DNA from: Lindgomyces ingoldianus
Lineage: Eukaryota; Ascomycota; Dothideomycetes; Pleosporales; Lindgomycetaceae
DNA length: 64,000 bases
Assembly (NCBI RefSeq): GCF_010093535.1
Contig: NW_022985162.1
Span: 2,826,637-2,890,636 of the forward strand
Reading direction: 5' to 3'
Shown: positions 35,729 through 46,221 of the stretch, one piece after another
Numbering within the stretch: position 1 is the stretch's first letter
Layout: each line of letters begins with the position of its first letter
Position numbers and translations under genes: made by a program
The notes under the pieces: generated by a model
Told to the model about the DNA's origin: nothing
What the model saw: the letters and a program-made list of their open reading frames with translations, nothing else
Database searches by the model: none

Positions 35729-36086
35729 GTCTGGCAGGGATGTGGTTGGTTGGGAGGGATTAGCACCCTTGCTCGTAGAAACGATGTTTGTGTCAGATTG
35801 GATTGCGTCGTTATGCAGGAAGCGCAGGGCGTAAAAATAGGAATGCCTGATGAAGGTTGGGCGACTGGAGGGGTGGTACGTTGAGGAGCAAAGCTCAGGG
35901 TGTGTTTGTATTTGAATAAGATGGCCCTTTGCACCTGTGTCTTGTGAGCGTTCCCTGGCTTTTACTTCTATGCGCAGAGAAGTACGGAGTCGAGTATCCT
36001 TTCTTGCTTCTATCTTGTCACTCCTTTGAAAAAAAAATATTATTGTCAGTCTAGATATTCATAACAGACACTCACACTCTTTCACA
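35729..36086. other. promoter region of the next gene
   Basis: It contains a CT-rich and A-rich leader (run of nine A near 36030) just before the ATG at 36087. Nothing else is recognised. Confidence 0.4.
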
Positions 36087-37202
36087 ATGGCTGAACTCGC
36101 GAACGTCCTTGCCTTCAATGCCTACGACGCCCAATCCTCTGTTTATACCCACAGTCTGGCCTCGAGTACCACACAGCAAAATGACAAACACCAAGACCCC
36201 AACCCTCGAGACCGCGATTCAGGCGTATTCCTTTCCGACACTGAGGACGACGCTCCCCCACCTTCACTACCCACACTCATACCGAGGCGGAAATCCTCTC
36301 TATCCCAGGCCTTCGCCCCATCTACCAAACCAACAGCAACCCTCACAAGAACTGACTCCCTAAAATCCAACTCTACCACCACATCCGACTCCCCAGCACC
36401 ACGCCGCCTCCGCCGTCCCGCAGAACTCAACCTCAAACCCTCGCAACCCAAACCTAAATCCGAGCTCGAGCTGCGTTATGACCTCATCCGCAACAGCACC
36501 ACGCAATCCCGGGCGGCGCTGAAATCCCCCACCCAGCTCTTAAAGGACCGGCTCAACCTCAGCCCCAAAAAGCCCCTGCACGAGAAAACTCGCATCTTCA
36601 CGCCGCCGCGGCCAATGCTGAATGGATGTATTCTGCCAGCGCCGCAGGCGCAGTTGATGCCGTTTAGTGGGCGGGAGGTGCGGGCAAGGACGGAGGGAGT
36701 GGAAGGAGGAAGGGGGAGGCCGGCATGGTGGTGCAAGGTTGATCGGGTTGTTGTTTTTGATGGGGTTGCAGAGGAGGCAGAAGGGGAGAAGAAGTTGAAG
36801 TTCCGAACGAGGAGTTCAAAGGGCTTGAGCATTGCCCGCAGGAGAGGGGAACCCGAAACAGTAGTGATTCCGCTGGAATGTTGTCATTGCAGGGAGATGC
36901 TTAATCGGACGGAGTGGAAGTATGATGTGCTGGTTTGTAAGAGGAGCGTTTGCTGGGATTGTAACGAGAGGTGTCGGTGGGAGATGGAGAGGGAAGAGGA
37001 GGAAAAGAGGAGAGTGGTAGATGGGGAGGAGGAGGAGGGGGGTATAGATTCCGGTAGGGATAGAGCGGATAGCGTGCTTCAGGATGGAGATGCGGTGAGA
37101 GATGAGGAGCTGATGGCGAAGGTGGGGATTGAGACTGGGGCCAGGAGTCCAATTGAGGCTGTGGGTGGGATTGAGGAGAGACTGGAGAGGAGAATAGGGT
37201 AA
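36087..37202 (+). CDS. fungal protein with a C-terminal Cys4 zinc-type site
   Basis: Single exon, 371 aa, with a clean CACAATGG start. The first 200 residues are Ser/Thr/Pro-rich and basic and look disordered (RRKSSLSQAF, RRLRRPAELNLKP, KSPTQLLKDRLNLSPKK). At about residues 265-295 there is a Cys cluster, ECCHCREMLNRTEWKYDV followed by LVCKRSVCWDCNERC, which looks like a treble-clef or zinc-ribbon metal site. The C-terminal 80 residues are highly charged (runs of Glu/Arg), probably helical. It is likely a nuclear or cytosolic scaffold. No family name comes to mind, and zinc binding is inferred from Cys spacing only. Confidence 0.72.
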   Translation: MAELANVLAFNAYDAQSSVYTHSLASSTTQQNDKHQDPNPRDRDSGVFLSDTEDDAPPPSLPTLIPRRKSSLSQAFAPSTKPTATLTRTDSLKSNSTTTSDSPAPRRLRRPAELNLKPSQPKPKSELELRYDLIRNSTTQSRAALKSPTQLLKDRLNLSPKKPLHEKTRIFTPPRPMLNGCILPAPQAQLMPFSGREVRARTEGVEGGRGRPAWWCKVDRVVVFDGVAEEAEGEKKLKFRTRSSKGLSIARRRGEPETVVIPLECCHCREMLNRTEWKYDVLVCKRSVCWDCNERCRWEMEREEEEKRRVVDGEEEEGGIDSGRDRADSVLQDGDAVRDEELMAKVGIETGARSPIEAVGGIEERLERRIG

Positions 37203-38118
37203 ACTGTTCACTGTTGAGGGATGATGGGTTTATAGTGGAAGGATAAAGGGTTAAGGATGGTTCTTTGGAAAGTCCGCTGGTAGGCACCTTTTGAGGCTTC
37301 TCTGTATATATGAATTCATGTTTGATTTTTCTTCCGCTCTCATTCCGAAAGTTTGCCAGTTTGGGACAGCTATGCATTAACGCTGCACCACCTTGGGAGG
37401 CCGACTCTCTATCGAAGCTGGAACTGCCTGAATATCCTGTTTTCATCCTCCTAATTCTAGAAGAACGATTTATCTTTGAATAGACACGAACATTCAGTAG
37501 ACATACCTGGACTAGTGTCCTGATGCCTGCAGATCAAACCAAATTTTTAGGGAGTTTGCGGCTTGGGCCCTAATTTTGGTGTTGAGGAATAGTGAAGACA
37601 CACCATTCTCGTCTCGCCTCCCTCAGGAAAGAAGTCTCAGATTCCCTAGATTCCCCCTGATAACATTTGTATTCTATAGTATCATCCGATAGTGTTGGAA
37701 AGTAAGACAGAAATCAGTCGCAAGGCAGGATCCGTTCCTGATTATGCCATCATTCTAGCCCATCCTACAACAGGTGTAGAGACACTGAGCCACAACCACA
37801 ATCAACATTCTTTAAGGATTATATATACCTATGCATTGCAAAAAAAAACTCAAAAAAAACTGTGAGTACACACAGTACCGCAATTCGACGCCAAAGAAAC
37901 CGAGCCCAATCCGCGATTCTACCATCCTCAGTTTTATTCCATCCATGCCAAAGGAAACCAAATGACAAAGCGACGGCATCTTAGTCACTTTTCTGCCCAC
38001 ACAAACATGTAGAGATTCATCCCAAGTATTAACCCGTCCAGCAGGCGCAAGATACCGCCTCTCTCCTCCATCCCTAGCATCTTCTTATATCCTCACCACT
38101 CCCGTGCTATTCCCTCCC
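37203..38118. other. convergent intergenic region
   Basis: Two A-rich tracts occur (37840-37860). Antisense open frames at the left side only mirror the preceding gene. No gene is seen. Confidence 0.45.
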
Positions 38119-38618
38119 TTAAAACAAACAATCCAAACAACAACAACACGCCAACGCCGCCAACAGCCCGGCAGCCAATCCTCCTCCAGCCCCCCCACCC
38201 CTCCTATCCCCATAATAGCCCCCCGGCGGTGGCGGTCCCTGCTGATAATACATGCCCGGCTGGGGAGGCCCATACGGTCCCTGTTGGTACGGGCCGGGCG
38301 GCCCCTGTTGTTGATACGGATTCGGTGATGCGCCGTAGTAGTCTGCGTTTGCGGGCGGAGGAGAGTTGGTGCCTCCGTAGTATGGCTGTTGGTAGGGTTG
38401 GGGTTGGCCGGGCGGTGGGTAGGGGGACTCCGAGTGTGGATAGGGTGAGGAGGAGTCGGTGTGGGCGGGAGGCGGTGATTGTGGGTAGGCTGGGGGTGCA
38501 CCGGGAGCGTCCTAAAGAGGTCATGTATGTCAGTTTGGGTGGGAAGAGGGATGGTGGGAAGGCTGTGGGAGGGTCTGAGGTAGGGTGGGGAGTGACGTAC
38601 ATATTTCTGAGATGCCAT
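38119..38618 (-). CDS. CYSTM-type Pro/Tyr/Gln-rich membrane-tail protein
   Basis: Two exons: 38618-38601 (six codons, MASQKY) and 38511-38119 (136 aa in all). The intron is 89 nt (GTACGT donor, CTTTAG acceptor) and phase 0. The body is Pro/Tyr/Gln/Gly-rich (YPQSPPPAHTD, PYQQPYYGG, GPPGPYQQGPYGPPQPG), then GGGAGGGLAAGLLAALA and the terminal CCCCLDCLF. This is the cysteine-rich transmembrane module (CYSTM) layout: a single short membrane segment with clustered, possibly palmitoylated, Cys. The family is tied to stress tolerance and plasma-membrane localisation in fungi and plants. The very short first exon is missed if only long open frames are read. Confidence 0.85.
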
Positions 38619-39439
38619 ATCGATATTGTGTTGTGAGCGATGGTGTTGAGAGTGGAATGGAAAGCAGGTTGAAGGTGTTGGATGACTGTATAAGTAGCCT
38701 CTCGTCGCTATCCTCAGCGTTGGTGTGAGCGGTCAGGCTGGGCAATGGCTCGTTCGCTCTGGCTGACTGTCGCCTTCTCAAGCCACGTTCCCTTTCAAAC
38801 TTCTCTTTGTCTCTCTTCTCCCAATCTCGTGTTGTTCTATCAACTCAACTTTCCTCCAATTAAAGAATCCAACAAACAAAGCCAAATAAATAAATAAATA
38901 AATCTTTTGAGTAAAGAGGACGTTCGATGGTGGTGGACTCTGCAAGTGCCGGAAGAGAGTTTGAAGTAGTGGCAGCGCTGGGCGTTGCTAAGCCCTGTCG
39001 CTCAGCCACTCCCCGGCGTTGGCAGACACACGCAAGCATCGCTTCGAGCTAAGCCTCGAACGCGTTTTGTCGCAAAACGGTCGAATGAATGTGCTTATTA
39101 AGGCTTTGGATTCGGTTGATTCCAAAGCCTTTTGTGCGCGCAATTCACTCGGAATCTAAGCTCGGGACCGAGGGCAGGGAGTCGGCCAGTCGTGAATTTG
39201 GGCTCGTCCATTCCGGGCTCCCCAAACAAACCACGAACCCCATACCCACACCCCATATGCATAATTTGCTTATTTTCACCTTGCTTTCAAAATATTTCCG
39301 AATTTAAATCACCTCATTTGCCCTTCATCCAAGCTCGGCCCCGGACTCGAAAACTCCGTCAGTCACTCAAAGCACTTCTAATCTCATGGACATTCCCTAT
39401 GCTGTATAGTCCTCCGCATCGGACGTATTCCCATTCCTC
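38619..39439. other. promoter of the CYSTM gene; AAAT microsatellite
   Basis: It contains a short (AAAT)n tract near 38885-38902 and no convincing gene. Open frames on the plus strand here (39089-39569) have no domain and overlap the 3' end of the next minus-strand gene. Confidence 0.45.
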
Positions 39440-41292
39440 CTACCCAACCCAACTACAAACCCCATACTCCCTAACCATCTGTCCAACCACAATAAACCCC
39501 CCAATAGCTGGACTCGCGCTCAAAATATACACCACCACTCTCCCCATCGGTCCCAATAAACTCCTCTGACGAGGATTCGCCTCTTTAGACTCCTGATCCA
39601 ACACAAACGCTAGCCCCGAGACTACCCCCGAAGCTAGCCACTGCATCGTGTACGATTTCCACGTCTCGTAGTTAGGAGACGATGTGGTGCCGGCGCGGAA
39701 GTGCGAGAGCGTGCCGTTGATGAGGAGGGGGAGGAGGGAGATCAGGAAGGTAAGGCAGTATTTGAGGGAGCGCCAACGGAGAAAGTGGGGTTTGTTGGAG
39801 GAGGAGAAGGTGGGGGTCCAAGAGAGGTGGCGGGTGAAGATGGACGGTTTGCTGAGGACAGTGTTGGTGAGTGTATAGCGGGGTGGGAGGGCGTCGTCGG
39901 TGGACGGCGGGGAGAGGGTAGGGGTTTTGAGTGGAGTGCAGGATGGGATGAGCATGAGCGTGGAGTGTGAGGTGTGCGCGTAGTCGAGGTTTTCTGGTAA
40001 ATCTTGTATTCGTAATGTGCATTCGATGTGGGAAACAAGGGTGGAGGCGGTTTTCTCGGAATAGGAATCGTTTTCGCCCTTCCCGTCGTCGTCCTTCCTC
40101 ACAGTCGTATTTGTTCGAGCCGTTGAAAATCTAGCAATCAACACCCCATTCCCATCTTTCTCGAACTTCAAGTCCTCAACATCTTCACCCAAGGCCATCT
40201 CGCATTTTAATACACCTCCAGCCCCCTCCTCTTCTACCCTCCCAACAGCTCCATAGAACACCCCGCCTCTTCCCCTTGCCTCGTCCATAATCGCACTCTC
40301 CACCATCCACAAACTCGCATATTCAGGCCGGCAAAGGTTGCCGACCAAATTCACAATGCTCATGACGGCGTAAGGTGCCACCGTGAGACCAAAAGCAGCA
40401 AAGCCGAATTGCTGAATCTGATCACCTCGGGACCGATACAAAGTCAGAGAAGCGTAACCAGTTTGCGCGAGTGCTATGAGGGCTTTGACGAGATTATACG
40501 TCGAAGATATGGAGACAGTCGGTGAAGATGAGCAGGCAGACGTGCATGTAGATGTCGTTTGAGCTGCGGGATTAGATGCTAAAGGTAAGGCGGGGGAGGT
40601 AAAATGCGCTGACCCTGGCACAATGGCAAAATGGTAGCCTTGAGGGATAACATAGGTTCCGTGGATAAGCTGGCGGTGCGCGGCGATAGGCCTACCGAAT
40701 CGAGAGAAGGTCCATGGCGCTTGGTATGTTACGATATGGGCTGAACCATGCTGCGGTATACTCCCGGGATGTCCATCTAATCTATCAGTACCGTGTCTTT
40801 CGTAGTCGTATAGACAAAAACTCAAAACTCACCATGATCGCCTACTTCACACTTCCTCATAATCACATGCCCAACGATCTCACCTCCAGATGGCGTCCAC
40901 CCAGGACTTCTAACAAGCATGCACAAAGCCCCACTCCTCGCCGCTTTCGTCAGATCGTCTTTGGCAAACACACTACCACTCAGAATTGCCTCAATCCCTC
41001 TGTACAGGCCCAGAGCAGGAAAAAGCAAACATCCCAACACTGTCGCTACGAAATCGAAAGAACGTTCTCCAGGACGGGTTAGTACCGTGGCTGCATGGGC
41101 GATGTAGTTGAAGAGGTAAAAAGAGGCTAAATCGGACCATTTTGTAGGTGTGCAGAGCAGACCTGGGGAGTTGTGGGTGGATGTGCCGAGGGGGAGGGGA
41201 AGTGTGATGTTGTGGAGAGCTATGGCTGAAACGAGGCTAGGGAGTAGCCAGTATAGGAGGTGCCGAACAGGAAAGGTGTGAATGAATGGCAT
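39440..41292 (-). CDS. polytopic membrane protein, fungal family of unknown function
   Basis: Two exons: 41292-40833 and 40776-39440 (598 aa). The intron is 56 nt (GTGAGT donor, GATTAG acceptor) and phases agree. About eight hydrophobic segments are seen, including LLYWLLPSLVSAIALHNI, FVATVLGCLLFPALGLY, LVKALIALAQTGYASL, FGFAAFGLTVAPYAVMSIV, YCLTFLISLLPLLI and VVVYILSASPAIGGFIVV. Two soluble loops lie between them. One contains NLCRPEYASLWMVES and the other is a divergent acidic stretch of about 150 aa. I know the general pattern as a conserved ascomycete hypothetical membrane protein but not its role. No transporter signature was found. Confidence 0.75.
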
Positions 41293-42420
41293 ACTGCATG
41301 ATCACAGATGACATGAAGAACATCTGAAGAACAAAGAGGAGAAAGTTACCTTGATATACGACCAATCTGAAAATCGACACAACGTACAAGCGTCGAAGTT
41401 GAGGTTGATTCAGCCTTCACCGGTCTCTTTGCCCTCTCTGATTCGTCCATAAACGCCATCCTCGTATCCATCAATCAGTAACTTTCCTATCCAACCCCCG
41501 TCAGACTGTGAACTGGGGAGCTAACACTCCGCGTCACAAGCCTAGTCCTATAGTGAAATGCGTGATCAGAGATCTGGACGTGCCGACTGTTCATTTCCCA
41601 TCCCGGGGTTGTGCAAATGTGTAACTCGAGCTGCGCCCTCATGCTACGTTGAATGACAAGCATTTCCCCCGAAGCTGTTCGCTCCCACTTATAGCCAGTA
41701 GTGATAGAGTTATGAGCAAGGTCGAGAATGTTCTTAAAGGTGTGTATGAAGTGATTGTCATTTTAGACCTTGGGCAAACCTAGCTTGCACAAACTCTCGG
41801 CAGGAAATTAAGTACACATGTAACCAATAGCAGTCATCACAAGCACATCAAGTGTAGCATCACACATGATTATTTGTAAAAGCTATCAAGGTGGAGTCAA
41901 TGGACCATATACAAACCTTGGGTAGGGGGACGTTTCGCTTCGGGGTAAATGGCATCGACGACGTTGGATGGGGAAAGTAGTGGATTCGATCGTGGTAAAG
42001 TACAGGAAGATTGAAATTCGCTAAACCGAACCGACCGACCGACCGACAAAGAGGGATACTGGATCGCTCGCAAGGAATTCCGCCGGCATCGTTCGCCAGA
42101 ATCAGGGTTCCGTATCGAAATCGGACTGTTGACTTGATCAATTTTGAAGAATTTTGCTCGAGGGCATTCCTCGAGACATCCGCCTAAAGAGAGATAGGAA
42201 AGAAACCTTTAACCACAACAGGGAAACCAAGAAATTTCTCTCGCGGGTTCCCTGAGCTGCATATCGAACCTGAGTACTGTCACATTGACGATAAAACACG
42301 CCAGATTGCCCTAGGAAGGTGAGCGTCGGTCCGGAAAAGGCCTAGGACCAAAGTCTACTCGGCGGTGTCAAGATCGTCATGGCCTCCTGCTGGAGGTGAT
42401 TCGACTGCGACTGCAATAGA
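41293..42420. other. intergenic; short CCGA tandem repeat
   Basis: It contains ACCGACCGACCGACCGAC-type repeats at about 42025-42047. The 93-codon minus-strand frame at 41860-42141 is probably 3' UTR of the SR gene. No gene is called. Confidence 0.4.
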
Positions 42421-43428
42421 TCAGAGTGGCTCGTCGTCGGCCGTGGCAAGGGGCTCACTCTTGCGTTCCTCGCCGTTGGCACCGTTCTCGCGCTCTCGCT
42501 CTCGCTCCCGGTCACGGTCGCGGTCGCGGTCGCGCTCACGGTCATCATCACGGACAACATCCTTCATCTCGCGGTCCCGATCACGGTCACGGTCATCAGG
42601 GCTCCTAGAGCGGTCTCGGTCACGGCGATCATAGTCGCGCTCGCGACGGTCGTCCTTGCGTGGGGAGTAGTCGCCACGGCCACGACGGGGACCCGGGGAG
42701 ACACTTCGACGGCGAGGAGAGCGGTCACGGCGGGGGGGTCGGTCACTACCACGGTCACCGCGGTCGCGTCCAGTACCAGAGTCGAAGCGCCAGGAGGCCG
42801 ATGGGGGAGTGCGGGCCCACTACGAGAGGTCAGATGGGTATAGTGTGTCGGGGATTGCGAACTCGCCTCGATCTTCAAGAGATCATCGCGGCCGATGCGC
42901 TTGTTGTGCATCTCGTGATATGCATCATCGGCATCACGACGGCTCTCGTACTCAACGAAAGCGAAGCTGCTGTCCGATGAGCAGTTTGTTGCCGGGAGGG
43001 GGTATGTGACACTCACAGTCTGCTTGTAGCGGAACGCGGGGCTGGAATGTCGCAGCGGACAAGCCGTCCATACCTTGGCGAGGACGTTAGAGATGGCTGT
43101 TACGATGACGCGAATGCGGAAGGGACGACGAGGAAGGAAGGTGAGGCCGGAAGTCGACTCGCGCATGGACGAGGCTGGACAGGAGGGATGGGGAGGGAAG
43201 GGAGGCACGGCACCGAGGGGCGGTCGGACGATAGAGGGGGGGGTAGGTAATAATACACGGGCGCGATGCAGGACGACGAGGGAGGACGCGACGATGGTCC
43301 GCGGTAATGGGCGATGGGCGATGTACGAGGCGTTAGGAGACATACCGTTCGAATTCGTACGCGAGGTCGCGCGCGCGAGTGCCGTGGCCGAAGCCGGTGA
43401 CGTAGAGGGTGGTTCCGCCGCGAGACAT
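42421..43428 (-). CDS. SR-type splicing protein: one RRM plus RS/RD/RE tail
   Basis: Four exons with agreeing phases: 43428-43346, 43073-43017, 42966-42867 and 42819-42421 (212 aa). The RRM has RNP2 TTLYVTGF at residues 6-13 and RNP1 RLFAFVEYES, split by introns. LKIEWARTPPSASWRF ends the domain. The tail is Arg-rich (RDRSPRRRSVSPGPRRGRGDY, then long RDRDRE runs), as in SR proteins that bind pre-mRNA and recruit the spliceosome in the nucleus. Intron 1 is 272 nt, long for this window. Intron 2 ends in CAGCAG, a tandem acceptor. Intron 3 begins GC (GCGAGT), a GC-AG intron. It resembles fission-yeast Srp1 in layout. It diverges from the NAB2 gene. Confidence 0.88.
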
Positions 43429-43903
43429 GCTGGGAGGAGGCTCGTAGAGCACCAGTTGCTTCAGCGGAGAGGGTGGGGGAGGAGAAGGAGGGGTGTTGTC
43501 GCGATGGAGGAGGGTGGAAGAAGAGAGAAGGATTGTAAACGGGACTGGGCTAAGAAAAAGGCGTCGCACGCACGGCCCCTTCCGCATCCGGGAAGGCAGC
43601 AGCAAGCGCACAACGGCAAGCTCCGGTCTTAGTCAGTGTCTTGCCAAGCCGTCCCGACGCAATTCCTCACAGCGTCTTCACGGAGACAACACAATCGTCT
43701 TTACACTACTCTTTGCCACTTCCCGCGGCCCTTCTCTCACCAGGACCGCCTTGTGTTTGTCGTGGTCCTTTGAGCCCTAATAATAACGAAAACGGACGCG
43801 ACCGAGGGCGCAGTTACCACTTCCTTTGTTTCTCTCAGCCCGTCCAGCTCCACCCACTCCCCGAACCAGCACCACGAACCCACCATCCGCTCATCTCCCC
43901 ACT
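43429..43903. promoter_or_regulatory. shared promoter between SR-protein and NAB2 genes
   Basis: 475 bases lie between two diverging RNA-processing genes, GC-rich without a TATA box, as usual for constitutive genes. I see no other feature. Confidence 0.5.
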
Positions 43904-45707
43904 ATGGCTACCGATTTTGCCATGGATTCGCCGTTCGCAGCTGCGCTTCAGCAGGTCGTTCAGCCCAAGCTCGCCGAGTGCGGGTGGACTACCGGCGACG
44001 CAAACGACTCCACCCTGTTCGAGTACATCCTCGCAATGCTGTCCAACGGCAAGAACGAGTCGCAGATCGCCTCCGAGCTTGCGAACGACCTCCTCGACCT
44101 TGGCCCTGACAACACCGAGACCCCTCAGTTTGCGCACTGGCTGTTCGAGCAGCTAGAGCTCCTCCGCCAACAACTGAATGGCGCGAGCGGTGGTGGCGCC
44201 GAAGCTTCGCAACCAAATGACAATCGCGCCGACAGCGCCTCCAACAATGTCTCGTTGTCTGCGCAAGATACCGAGATGGAAGGCGCTGGCGAACCTAACA
44301 TGTACGCATCCCCTCTCCACTTTCATCCCCAGTCCACGTTCTACTGCGCTTCGCCCAGTTTGCCTATTGGCAGCACCCGTGGAACGCCTAGGTGGGATTT
44401 TCCCGCGCTGGAACAGTGCCCCATTATCTGCTCCATGATGCGCAAAGCTGACAGTTCATCCTAGACCCACCGGACCCAAAGCCATGCGCAACGGCAGCGG
44501 CAATACCAGCGGCAGCGGTTCAAAGGGCCCGAAACGTATGCTCAACCAACTCAACAGGCAGATGGACCGGACTGCATCGGCATCTGACGACTCCCCGCTC
44601 CACCGCGTCCGAGGCTCGGCTGGTTCTGGCCGTATTAACTCGCATTCTTCGCGCGATCCACCAAAGGGCCCCCGAAGCCAACAAGTAGGACGAGGACTCG
44701 CTGCAATGGCTAATGGCAGAATGGGTAGCACCGGCGGAATGGGCATGGGCGGTATGAATGGTATGAATGCCATGCCCATGAACAACATGGGAGGAATGCC
44801 CCCAATGCCAATGCCCCCGGCCCAGAATGGCATGCCCGGTCTGCTGGACCCGCAGCAACAAATGGCTCTCATGCAGATGTATGAGCAGCAAGCCCGCATG
44901 ATGCAGCAAATTTTCTCCGGCCAAACGCCATCTCCCTTTGTCAACCCGAACTTCCAACATGGCAACCAGCGCGGGAACCGCAGCGGCCAAGGAAAGCCTC
45001 TCAGTGAGCGCATCGACAAACCTTTTCAACCTGGCAACAAACAACGTCTTCCCCCGTCCACCAAATTTTCCAAGAAGGAGGGACAGGATGAAACCATGAC
45101 CGACACTGCACCGGGTGCCGAGAACGCTGAGGGCGCGTCAGCTATGGAAGTCGACAATGCTCGCTTCGATCCCTCTCGGACGATGTGTAAGTTCAATCTG
45201 AGATGCAGCAAGCTAGATTGTCCCTTTGTGCATCAATCCCCTGCCGCAAACGAGGGACAGCCCGTAGACATGGACGACACCTGCTCTTTTGGGGCGGCAT
45301 GTATGAATAGGAAATGTGCAGGAAAACACCCTTCTCCAGCTCAGCGAACCCAGCACAAGGCCGAGACGGATTGCGTGTTTTATCCGAATTGCAGAGACAT
45401 GGCCAATTGCCCATATCGACATCCGACCATGCCGCCATGCCGCAATGGAGCCGACTGCACCACGCCTGGTTGCAAATTCTTCCATAGCCAGGTTATGTGC
45501 AAATTCAACCCGTGCACGAACAATTATTGCACATTCAAACACACCGAGGGCCAGAAAAAGATCGTCAAAGATAAGGTGTGGGTAGCCCCGAAGAACGGAG
45601 AGGAGGGCAAGGAGCACGTTAGTGAGAGGAAATTTGTAGCAGACGATGCGGAGGAGGAGCTTATTCTCCCGGGCAAGATGGTTGAGGATACCCCTATTAC
45701 CACCTAA
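43904..45707 (+). CDS. NAB2: nuclear poly(A)-binding CCCH zinc-finger protein Nab2
   Basis: Two exons: 43904-44301 and 44465-45707 (546 aa). The intron is 163 nt (GTACGC donor, CCTAG acceptor). The N-terminal 100 residues match the Nab2 PWI-like helical fold (LAECGWTTGDANDSTLFEY and ASELANDLLDLG). This fold binds the nuclear basket protein Mlp1 and the mRNA export path. A Met/Gly/Asn-rich linker follows, with runs such as GMGGMNGMNAMPMNNMGG, and then an RGG-like part. Five CCCH fingers lie between about 45184 and 45550: MCKFNLRCSKLDCPFVH, TCSFGAACMNRKCAGKH, DCVFYPNCRDMANCPYRH, PCRNGADCTTPGCKFFH and MCKFNPCTNNYCTFKH. Nab2 limits poly(A) length and packages mRNA for export. Yeast Nab2 has seven fingers; five is usual for filamentous fungi as far as I recall. 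Confidence 0.92.
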
Positions 45708-46221
45708 TCGGGTTTGTGTGCAATTGCGCTTGATTAGTGAAGGTTGAATTGGTGGGAATAACGGCAGTTGGCGAGATACAGAAAAACACATGGTATCTTT
45801 CTTCTAGGTGGGCTGTCGTACAACTTTGTATTATATCTGGGATTAGGATATTCACGGTTACGGCGTTGATGATCAGGGTGGTATGGCATTGGTTAGGCAT
45901 CGCTTCGGGGATTGTCGATCTGGATGGCCTGCTCATGATGCGAGGCTCTTTTTTTTTCTGTGAAATGGCGATGATTTTTCTTGCGGCGGCCTGGGGGCTG
46001 CGCTCTCCTACACTGAATCCATTGCAAGCCGTGAATGTGAATGTGAATGATTGGTATGAGAATTGAGTGCTAAGAGAGCCTTTTTAAATTTCGCCAGTGA
46101 GGCGAGCTCGGACATTTCTTTTCCCTAGTCGTCACGTCAGTTCCCAAATGAGAAACTTCCGTTGACTGTAGCTTTGAATGGAAAAGAGCCTTGCGCCCCC
46201 TCGCCTATCCCATCCGCTGCA
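45708..46221. other. 3' UTR of NAB2 and promoter of HEM14
   Basis: An open frame (45737-46066, +, 109 codons) follows NAB2 closely and has a hydrophobic, AT-rich composition. I take it as 3' UTR. No TATA box is clear before 46222. Confidence 0.45.

Noticed and set aside
38085..38618. 177-codon minus-strand ORF starting MASQKYVRHSPP
   Set aside because: Splicing after the sixth codon gives a clear CYSTM protein. The read-through frame is His/Thr/Pro noise.
41860..42141. 93-codon minus-strand frame between the SR and membrane-protein genes
   Set aside because: No domain, no splice signals, and it lies where the 3' UTR of the SR gene is expected.
42365..43632. Several Arg/Gly-rich plus-strand frames
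   Set aside because: They are antisense to the RS/RD tail and introns of the SR gene. The biased composition comes from the reverse complement.
45737..46066. 109-codon frame with hydrophobic stretches after NAB2
   Set aside because: It begins 30 bases past the NAB2 stop, has no start context or domain, and is better explained as 3' UTR.
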